From positions 1 through 12,517 of the forward strand of contig JADFUQ010000120.1 of the NCBI GenBank assembly GCA_015222065.1: DNA of 12,517 nucleotides, written 5' to 3'. The position numbers were made by a program, and so were the translations under genes. The DNA comes from Bacteroidota bacterium (lineage in GTDB: Bacteria; Bacteroidota; Bacteroidia; Bacteroidales; VadinHA17). The notes below the pieces were generated by a model. That model made no database searches. It had not been told where the DNA came from and worked only from the letters and a program-made list of their open reading frames with translations. Positions 8,001 through 12,517 of the stretch are shown here, in pieces (the stretch's first letter is position 1; each line of letters starts with the position of its first letter).

Positions 8001-8127
8001 TTTCATCATTCAACTGTTGAGTCAGGAAATTATTCACATACTCTTTCTCATTAGCTTCTACGCCGCCATCCTGTTTAACTATTAATGCGAAAAGCTGCAT
8101 AAGAGCTTTGAGGATTTCTTCACTCAT
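5050..8127 (-). CDS. ABC transporter fusion: TerB-like, FHA-like, ABCG-type ATPase and membrane domain
   Basis: This single 1025-residue polypeptide carries regulatory, ATPase and membrane parts. Residues 1-145 are helical and acidic, resembling a TerB-like region. Residues 150-235 contain CQNC (163-166) and a degenerate FHA-like stretch (FLNG at 200-203, RPIYYSDI at 226-233) without the classical GR and SxxH residues. The ATPase has Walker A GSSGTGKTT (281-289), Q-loop Q328, signature ISGGQ (387-391), Walker B ILFVDEPTSGL (407-417) and H-loop H444, and looks active. A CPNC motif follows at 493-496. Membrane segments lie near 580-603, 619-637, 661-686, 694-713, 721-743 and 980-998, and the RRERFLNLSRTSYLLAK stretch (649-665) is typical of ABCG-like half-transporters. 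About 235 residues between TM5 and TM6 should face the periplasm. As a half-transporter it probably dimerises. Export or extraction of an envelope substrate is likely; the substrate is unknown. Confidence 0.9.
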   Translation of the reverse strand: MSEEILKALMQLFALIVKQDGGVEANEKEYVNNFLTQQLNDETFHEYMELFAEFAGLKEEDFIKSKSRPTSVRDSVKIFGICKKINRTLTQHQKVIVLVRLFELVSSDKKFTSQRMNIINTVAEVFKISKEEFEDIQTFVKEQTPENLDRTSILIISDKDLKCQNCKQISPKSFNSKIYILQIRSVDLYFLKHDSLDDIFLNGLPITNKRLYLFANGSSIRLSKGRPIYYSDIVSGFMIDDTTLNISYIAENIAYKFPNGEMGIRDISFSETQGKLVGIMGSSGTGKTTLLNLLSGFTKPASGNIKVNGKDIHKDVEDLKGIIGYIPQDDLLIEELTIFKNLYFNAKLCFRDKSDEEIKDLVNKTLNSLGLLEKKDLKVGSPTSKIISGGQRKRLNIALELIREPAILFVDEPTSGLSSRDSENVMDLLRELTLKDKLIFIVIHQPSSDIFKMFDDIIVLDTGGYMVYRGNPIEAIIYFKTLDEQINRDIAECPNCGTVNPELIFNIIEARVVDEYGKYTEKRKVIPANWESTYQKNIPHHTVTKFHEKPISTLRIPNWLKQFRIYTIRDCLSKISNTQYVLLNLLEAPLLAFILSYVIRYIADPNSNIYLFYENENIPIYIFMSLIVMLFLGLTVSAEEIFKDRKMIRRERFLNLSRTSYLLAKILILFTISATQAILFVIIGNSILGIKGMTFTYWLALFTTAAFANLLGLNISASFNSAITIYIIIPLLMIPMMVLSGAMFSFDKLNRNIGSVNKVPFIAEIMATRWTYEALMVSQFKDNEYEKIFYDFEKEKSIADYKRVHALPKLNEVLNLVNKDFNNDELTKENSDNLILLTNEIREEMTLVNSVKFQYLDSLNPESYSINAAISSRSYLNSLNKYYDSVFFENNLRKEKLLEHLLKVQPYKTRNLMNSYHNERLAEMVKKAFEKNPIIEYNQKLIQQFQPIYLDPYPESFLSFRTHFFAPKKWFAGRYFDTYNFNLAVVWVMTLALYFTLRFEALKRIIDSVGVINLRKIFKFLFIKR

Positions 8128-8159
8128 TATTTAGTATGTTTCGGAATCTAACTTCGTTA

Positions 8160-8174
8160 AGCTCGCGAGCTCGC
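8160..8174. promoter_or_regulatory. Overlapping GC-rich palindromes in the ABC leader
   Basis: AGCTCGCGAGCT (8160-8171) is a perfect 12-bp palindrome, and GCGAGCTCGC (8165-8174) is a second perfect palindrome overlapping it. The block stands out in very AT-rich surroundings. It lies 33 bases before the ABC start codon, about where the transcript would begin if the TAATTTTG box at 8177-8184 is used. It may be an operator, a 5' hairpin or a repeat remnant; the sequence alone does not decide. Confidence 0.45.
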
Positions 8175-8176
8175 TT

Positions 8177-8203
8177 CAAAATTAGTATAAAATATCAATC
8201 AAA
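8177..8203 (-). promoter_or_regulatory. Putative promoter of the ABC-lipoprotein operon
   Basis: On the - strand TAATTTTG (8184 down to 8177) fits the Bacteroidota -7 consensus TAnnTTTG, and TTTG (8203 down to 8200) could be the -33 element. The 15-base spacing is shorter than the usual 19 or so, which lowers confidence. Transcription would begin near 8170, giving a leader of about 45 bases that includes the double palindrome. Confidence 0.4.
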
Positions 8204-8213
8204 TATTGCTTTT

Positions 8214-9290
8214 TTAATTAATTTGCGAAGCTATGTTTTTAATAACAAATTTTATTCTCACGGGATTATGGTCAGAATTTTGAAATGCAAGGTCGAAAGT
8301 TTTTACTGATACAATCTCTATGTTGGGTGACAGAAGAAAGAAATCAAGAACAGTAGTTCCCGATGTTTTCTTGTTAAAAGCAGTTCTTAATGAACGGTTG
8401 GTAGGAACCTCGTTACCAAAACACCATTGCCACTGTTCCGGCAAAAAATTAACATCTATTCCTGTAAGCAGAAAGTTTTCATATCCATCCGGTTTGTTGA
8501 ATTTGTTGTCTATGAGACCTGGAGGATTTTGATTCCAGTCACCTCCGGCAGCAATATAATTTCCTTTTTCATATTCCCGGATAACAAGATTTCTGATGAA
8601 GTCCATTTCCTGTTTTTTAAGGCTTCCATCATCAAAAGCAGAATTATGGATATTCAAAAGAACAAATTCTTTACCATTGTTAAGTGGATACCGGTTAAGC
8701 AAAATACATCTGTCAAGCATAAAAATTTTCATTGGCCAGCTATACTTTCCGGGAAGGTCTAATCTTACAGATTTTAATGGATCCGGTTCGCTCAAACTAA
8801 GTAATCCGGAATGAACAAAACCCATTGGAGATGTTACCGGGAGAGGAACGAAACGCACTTTGTAATTTGGAGCAAAGAACACAAAAAGTTCCTTAAATAA
8901 TCCTGCAAGATGTTTTGTTTCATCAATAAAATAAGTTCTTTTAGCTTTTTTATCGACTTCCTGCAATAGCATGAAATCTGGCTTACAGGTGTTACTAAGA
9001 AAATTACTTATCTCACTAAGATTTTTCTGAGTATTTTCATTAGTAGCTCTGACTTGCTCACCCCCATCATAGAAAAAATCCATTTCATCGCCTAATCCTG
9101 CATACCCGATATTCCAGGTTATAATAGTTAAAGTGTCACCTCTCTTTAAAGTATCAGGATGGTAAGTGTTATGAATATCGAAAGTAGCATCAGGTTTATA
9201 ATCTGTTATTGTAAAAAATGCTAAAAACAGGACAAAAAGTAAAACTAAAATACTAATAGTAACAAGACTGATTTTTAGAAATGTTTTCAT
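8214..9290 (-). CDS. Membrane-anchored endonuclease/exonuclease/phosphatase family protein
   Basis: This 358-residue protein has an N-terminal hydrophobic segment (about 5-27) with no clear cleavage site, so it is probably a signal anchor holding the catalytic domain outside the cytoplasm. The EEP (DNase I-like) fold motifs appear in order: TWNIGY (58-63, with N60), LLQEVD (108-113, with catalytic metal ligand E111), LLNIHNSAFD (211-220), GGDWNQNP (249-256, with D251 and N253), a late LDFFLL (315-320) and SDHNPV (339-344, with D340 and H341). These residues are complete, so a Mg2+-dependent phosphodiesterase or phosphomonoesterase is expected. The family includes nucleases, sphingomyelinases and inositol phosphatases, and the substrate cannot be told from motifs. 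An extracytoplasmic position argues against DNA repair. It follows the SDR gene after 30 bases on the same strand and probably shares its transcript. Confidence 0.87.
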   Translation of the reverse strand: MKTFLKISLVTISILVLLFVLFLAFFTITDYKPDATFDIHNTYHPDTLKRGDTLTIITWNIGYAGLGDEMDFFYDGGEQVRATNENTQKNLSEISNFLSNTCKPDFMLLQEVDKKAKRTYFIDETKHLAGLFKELFVFFAPNYKVRFVPLPVTSPMGFVHSGLLSLSEPDPLKSVRLDLPGKYSWPMKIFMLDRCILLNRYPLNNGKEFVLLNIHNSAFDDGSLKKQEMDFIRNLVIREYEKGNYIAAGGDWNQNPPGLIDNKFNKPDGYENFLLTGIDVNFLPEQWQWCFGNEVPTNRSLRTAFNKKTSGTTVLDFFLLSPNIEIVSVKTFDLAFQNSDHNPVRIKFVIKNIASQIN

Positions 9291-9320
9291 TGAAGGGAAA
9301 AATTAAATTGGTTTATTGAA

Positions 9321-10052
9321 TTATTTCTTTTCAATTTTCCTGACATCCAGCAATACCTCTGTATGCTTTTCATAATGACTAATAATAGACAAAATTTGTT
9401 CTGCAACCTCTTGAGGTTTAGAGAGTATGCCAAATTCTTTATAAGAAATAAAATCTCCTACATTTTTAAAATCTTTATGCTTTGTTTTCCTGATCATTTT
9501 TTGCATATTTGTTTCAACAAATCCCGGAGCCAAAGAGAAAATATTGATTCGTTTTGCAGGATCATGATCTTTCTGTTCTTCAGCAATAACCTGGCTGTAC
9601 ATATCGAGTGCTGCTTTTGACGAACAATAATTACTCCATGATGGTTGAGGATTTCTTCCTGCCGAGGAGCCAATATTAAGAATTATTTTTTTACAGCGTT
9701 GATCCTGAAATGTTGCAATGAATTTATTCATAAGTATTGCCGGGGCAATTGAATTTACATTGAACCCCAAAGTAATTTCTTCCAGCTCAAACCGTCCAAC
9801 CTGCATGATTATCCCAAGGATACCGGCATTATTGATAAGTGCAATTAATTCAGCATCTTTGTGTTGATGGAAAGTGAAATTCTTCACTTTCTCAATATTT
9901 GCCAAATCAAGTGTTATTTGTTCAAAATTACTATGTGTAATAGCTTCATTACGGCTTATACCATAAATAAAATTGTTTTGGCTATTTAAAATATTTTCAG
10001 CTAATGCTCTTCCAATTCCTCTACTGGTACCGGTTATGTAATAATAATTCAT
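9321..10052 (-). CDS. Short-chain dehydrogenase/reductase (sepiapterin reductase-like)
   Basis: This 243-residue classical SDR is a cytosolic NAD(P)-dependent oxidoreductase. The Rossmann glycine motif is TGTSRGIG (7-14), NNAG is at 74-77, the catalytic serine is S129 or S130 in NIGSSAG, and YCSSK gives the catalytic Y142 and K146. PGFVETNM (176-183) is the usual post-catalytic loop. R11 in TGTSRGIG, together with R34 after the second strand, suggests a preference for NADP(H). The overall pattern and length recall the sepiapterin reductase / benzil reductase (YueD-like) branch, but substrate specificity in SDRs cannot be read reliably from sequence. It is the first gene of the - strand group after the divergent region and lies 30 bases upstream of the EEP gene. 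The ATG at 10052 directly precedes the first beta strand (YYYIT), as expected. Confidence 0.9.
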   Translation of the reverse strand: MNYYYITGTSRGIGRALAENILNSQNNFIYGISRNEAITHSNFEQITLDLANIEKVKNFTFHQHKDAELIALINNAGILGIIMQVGRFELEEITLGFNVNSIAPAILMNKFIATFQDQRCKKIILNIGSSAGRNPQPSWSNYCSSKAALDMYSQVIAEEQKDHDPAKRINIFSLAPGFVETNMQKMIRKTKHKDFKNVGDFISYKEFGILSKPQEVAEQILSIISHYEKHTEVLLDVRKIEKK

Positions 10053-10106
10053 AAAAGATATTTTACCATATCAGTTAAACACTATTTGAAACTCTGCGAT
10101 AATATA

Positions 10107-10114
10107 CAAAAATA
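10107..10114 (-). promoter_or_regulatory. Putative -7 promoter box for the SDR gene
   Basis: On the - strand these bases read TATTTTTG, an exact match to TAnnTTTG. They lie 54 bases upstream of the SDR start codon, within the 161-base divergent region. No clear TTTG -33 element is present at the proper distance, so this is a one-box prediction. Confidence 0.35.
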
Positions 10115-10142
10115 TAAAGTTATCTGATAAAAAATATTTTAG

Positions 10143-10150
10143 TACCTTTA
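10143..10150 (+). promoter_or_regulatory. Putative -7 promoter box for the M1 aminopeptidase gene
   Basis: TACCTTTA matches TAnnTTTG except for the last base, and the wider TAGTACCTTTA context resembles common Bacteroidota promoters. It lies 63 bases before the ATG at 10214. No good -33 TTTG is seen around 10120. Confidence 0.35.
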
Positions 10151-10213
10151 TTAAACAAGATTTATTGTACTTCTAAGTTAACATTAAAAATTTTTAGTAA
10201 AAAAAGAAATTAT

Positions 10214-12319
10214 ATGACCAGAAATCTTATAATTCCATTTATCACCTTCATCCTTTTCTTTTCAGCTTTTATTCCGGAGAAAGATAATTTATCTAATCCT
10301 TTTTCGCCTGATCCAAATACCAGGACCGATACTTTTGATGTAGTTCATTATACTATTAATCTAATAGTCCCTGATATAAAAGACAAACAGGTTTATGGGA
10401 TAGTCGATTTACAGATTCAACCCCTGATAAATGATATAGATACTATTACCCTCGATCTGTTTGGGTTCAGCGTAGATTCTATATGGATAGAGAATGAAAG
10501 GATCAATAGGTATTCTTATAATGGCAGGTTTATAAGAGTTCCGGTTAAGGATGAGATACAATCAAAATCCTCGGTAGTCGTATCTGTGTTTTATCATGGT
10601 ACTCCATCCAGCGACCCGGGATGGGGTGGTTTTTATTTTAAGAATGATATGGCTTATAATATGGGTGTTGGCATGAAATCCTATCCACACGGAGTAGGAA
10701 GATACTGGTATCCTTGTGTTGATAACTTTGTTGACAGGGCCACATATGATTATTTTATAAGAGTTCCGGAGAACTATACAGCAGTTTGCCCTGGTGAACT
10801 GAAGGAAACATATTTGCATAAGGATAGCACAGTTACATGGCATTGGTCTCTGGAAGATAATATACCAACTTACCTCTCATCTGTTGCAATTTCGGAGTAT
10901 GAAGTTATCAGAGATACTCTTAAGGGAATAGAAAGAATGATCCCATCTTCAGTATATGTACGACCGGATTTGAAAAACAAAGCAGATTCATCTTTTTCAG
11001 AAATAGAGAAATACCTCGCTGTACTGGAGAATTATTTTGGACCATATAGATGGCAAAGAGTGGGATATGTTGATGTACCGTTTTCGGGAGGGGCAATGGA
11101 ACATGCTACAAATATTGCAATATCTGGATCAACTATTACCGGCAATTACAGATTTGAAACACTCTATTTCCACGAACTGGCACATAGCTGGTTTGGAAAT
11201 ATGGTAACCTGCCGTACTTCCGGGGACATGTGGTTAAATGAAGGATGGGCAAGTTATTGTGAAGCTTTATTCATAAATCACAAGTACGGGAAAGAAAAGT
11301 TTATTGATTATGTTAGGGATAATCATTATAAGGTGTTGATGTATGCCCACCTTCGGGATAATGGAATGCGTGCGGTTTATGGTATTCCAAAAGAATTTAC
11401 ATACGGTAGTACGGTATATGATAAAGGATCAGATGTTGTTCATACACTAAGAAATTACCTGGGTGATGATCAATTCTTTCCGGCTGTTAAGAAATATCTG
11501 GATAAATATGCATTCAATGATGCTTCTACAGAGGATTTAAAAAACATACTTTGTGATCAGACAAAAACCAACCTGGATGATTTTTTCAAAAGCTGGATAT
11601 ATTCACCCGGATTTCCTCATTTTTCCATTGATACATTCATGGTTCACAAAAATGAGAATAGTTATGATGTAGATGTGGTAATTGAACAAAAACTTAGAGG
11701 AGCTGATGAATTATACAATTTAAACCGGATTGAAATAACATTCATGAATGATAACTGGGAAAAGGAAACGGCACTATTCGGTTTTTCCGGCAGGAAAGGA
11801 GAGAATCATTTTAAACTTCCATTTGAGCCAACTATTGTTCTCCTCGATGTTGAGGAAAAGGTTTCTGATGCTATTACTGGTTATACACGTGTTTTGAAAG
11901 AAACTGGCGAATACGAATTCGATGCTTCATTTTTCAGGCAATCAGTAAAACAGATAACAGATTCTGCCTTGGTTAGGGTTGAATACCATTGGGTTACGCC
12001 TGATACAATAAAAAGTAAAGAGTTTAATGGAAAATTCCTGACGAATGGTTACTGGTCTGTTAATGGAATTTTCCCTGAGGATTATGATGCAACGGGCTAT
12101 TTTAAATATTTCAGCAAACAAAGCAGACAATCTGCATATGTGGATAATACCCTGCTGGTTGATGATCCTGAACGGTTAGTGATATTATTCAGAGAGCAAC
12201 AGGGACAATCCTGGAGGCAGATACCATCCGGAAAGAGTAATAAAAAATCGCAAAATGAAGTAATTGTGAAACACTTATTATCCGGGGATTACATAATGGG
12301 ACAGATCACTGGTTTATAA
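10214..12319 (+). CDS. M1 family zinc metallopeptidase (aminopeptidase)
   Basis: This 701-residue gluzincin probably removes N-terminal residues from peptides. The zinc site is HELAH (320-324) followed 18 residues later by NEGWA with E343, which is the exact M1 spacing HExxH-x18-E; E321 is the general base. YDKG (402-405) supplies the transition-state tyrosine Y402. The substrate-recognition motif, GAMEN in most M1 enzymes, reads GAMEH here (293-297). The N-terminal beta domain (about 35-235) includes the family-typical YPHGVGRYWYPCVDNFVDRA region. A C-terminal part (about 480-701) is beta-rich and less conserved. The first 20 residues are hydrophobic (LIIPFITFILFFSAFI) and should export the protein, though no clean cleavage site or lipobox cysteine is seen. 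I find no obvious type IX secretion tail. It is transcribed alone, away from the SDR, and its likely job is digestion of peptides in the periplasm. Confidence 0.94.
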   Translation: MTRNLIIPFITFILFFSAFIPEKDNLSNPFSPDPNTRTDTFDVVHYTINLIVPDIKDKQVYGIVDLQIQPLINDIDTITLDLFGFSVDSIWIENERINRYSYNGRFIRVPVKDEIQSKSSVVVSVFYHGTPSSDPGWGGFYFKNDMAYNMGVGMKSYPHGVGRYWYPCVDNFVDRATYDYFIRVPENYTAVCPGELKETYLHKDSTVTWHWSLEDNIPTYLSSVAISEYEVIRDTLKGIERMIPSSVYVRPDLKNKADSSFSEIEKYLAVLENYFGPYRWQRVGYVDVPFSGGAMEHATNIAISGSTITGNYRFETLYFHELAHSWFGNMVTCRTSGDMWLNEGWASYCEALFINHKYGKEKFIDYVRDNHYKVLMYAHLRDNGMRAVYGIPKEFTYGSTVYDKGSDVVHTLRNYLGDDQFFPAVKKYLDKYAFNDASTEDLKNILCDQTKTNLDDFFKSWIYSPGFPHFSIDTFMVHKNENSYDVDVVIEQKLRGADELYNLNRIEITFMNDNWEKETALFGFSGRKGENHFKLPFEPTIVLLDVEEKVSDAITGYTRVLKETGEYEFDASFFRQSVKQITDSALVRVEYHWVTPDTIKSKEFNGKFLTNGYWSVNGIFPEDYDATGYFKYFSKQSRQSAYVDNTLLVDDPERLVILFREQQGQSWRQIPSGKSNKKSQNEVIVKHLLSGDYIMGQITGL

Positions 12320-12369
12320 ACCTGACTTAGTGTTTGTCCATAAATCAAACATTTTCGTTATCAAAGCAT

Positions 12370-12434
12370 CCCAGTACGGTCATGCCCTGTTAAATACTGC
12401 TTTACAATTTCACAGGGTAAACTTTCCTACTGGG
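12370..12434. repeat. Nested imperfect inverted repeats downstream of the peptidase gene
   Basis: An outer pair CCCAGTA (12370-12376) and TACTGGG (12428-12434) encloses an inner pair CCCTGTTAAA (12385-12394) and TTTCACAGGG (12408-12417), which matches at 9 of 10 positions. Together they could fold into a two-part stem with an 8/10-base internal loop and a 13-base apical loop. No T-run follows directly, so it is not a standard terminator. It may be an RNA structure, a protein target or a mobile-element remnant. Confidence 0.5.
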
Positions 12435-12446
12435 CAGGCAAATGGT

Positions 12447-12517
12447 AAATAACAAATAAATTCCAATTATCAAATAACAAATAACAAATAAATTCCAATT
12501 ATCAAATAACAAATAAC
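12447..12517. repeat. 32-bp tandem repeat, truncated by the window end
   Basis: Two perfect 32-base copies (12447-12478 and 12479-12510) are followed by the first 7 bases of a third. Each unit contains AAATAAC at both ends and a central AATTCCAATTATC, so the array also shows a 7-base sub-period. There are no unique spacers. Arrays of this AT-rich kind are, as I recall, common between genes in Bacteroidota. The full length is unknown because the window stops inside it. Confidence 0.92.

Noticed and set aside
7690..8127. Tellurite-resistance gene
   Set aside because: The TerB-like resemblance is confined to the N-terminus of an ABC transporter fusion, and no other ter genes are nearby.
3644..8127. 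Antiphage defence system
   Set aside because: There is an ATPase and a membrane domain, but no nuclease, toxin or nucleotide-signalling motif and no mobile-element context; an envelope role fits better.
8427..8762. Open frame of 111 codons on the + strand
   Set aside because: It is antisense to the EEP catalytic domain, whose motifs are complete in the other strand.
8214..9290. DNA-repair exonuclease III
   Set aside because: The EEP motifs fit only the superfamily, and the N-terminal membrane anchor places the enzyme outside the cytoplasm.
12130..12319. Type IX secretion C-terminal signal on the M1 peptidase
   Set aside because: The tail lacks the usual short beta-strand and Lys/Gly pattern I would expect at the extreme end, so I could not support it.
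12447..12517. CRISPR array
   Set aside because: The 32-base units are directly adjacent, identical and without unique spacers, and no cas gene is present.

Overview
The window looks like chromosomal DNA of an AT-rich member of the Bacteroidota, probably near Bacteroidales or another anaerobic or marine lineage. The reasons are the DUF2723 (GT117) and DUF6427-type proteins, TAnnTTTG-like -7 promoter boxes, weak Shine-Dalgarno sequences and the intergenic AAATAAC-type repeat. I see no phage, transposase, tRNA, rRNA or CRISPR array. The genus assignment is inference from gene families only.

Layout. Bases 1-3593 are read on the + strand: the C-terminal part of a DUF2723/GT117 membrane protein, a small polysaccharide deacetylase whose start overlaps it, then purD and a polytopic DUF6427-like membrane protein. 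A strong GC-rich hairpin at about 3592-3627 ends this group and also serves the genes arriving from the other side. Bases 3644-10052 are read on the - strand. The genes there, in transcription order, are an SDR oxidoreductase, a membrane-anchored endonuclease/exonuclease/phosphatase-family protein, a 1025-residue ABC transporter fusion, a lipoprotein and a small secreted protein. A divergent intergenic region at 10053-10213 separates the SDR from an M1-family zinc aminopeptidase (10214-12319, + strand). The last 200 bases are non-coding, with a nested inverted repeat and the start of a 32-bp tandem repeat cut off by the window end.

How the genes may work together. The first pair probably belongs to cell-surface glycan or glycoprotein metabolism. 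purD is housekeeping (purine synthesis), and the DUF6427-like protein is its apparent operon partner. The most interesting unit is 3644-8127. It encodes one polypeptide carrying a TerB-like region, a degenerate FHA-like region, an ABCG-type ATPase and a membrane domain with an unusually large extracytoplasmic insertion. A lipoprotein and an exported small beta-rich protein follow closely. I read this as an uncharacterised envelope-directed ABC system of unknown substrate. A short GC-rich double palindrome lies where its transcript should begin. The remaining genes are ordinary accessory metabolism (SDR, EEP hydrolase, aminopeptidase).
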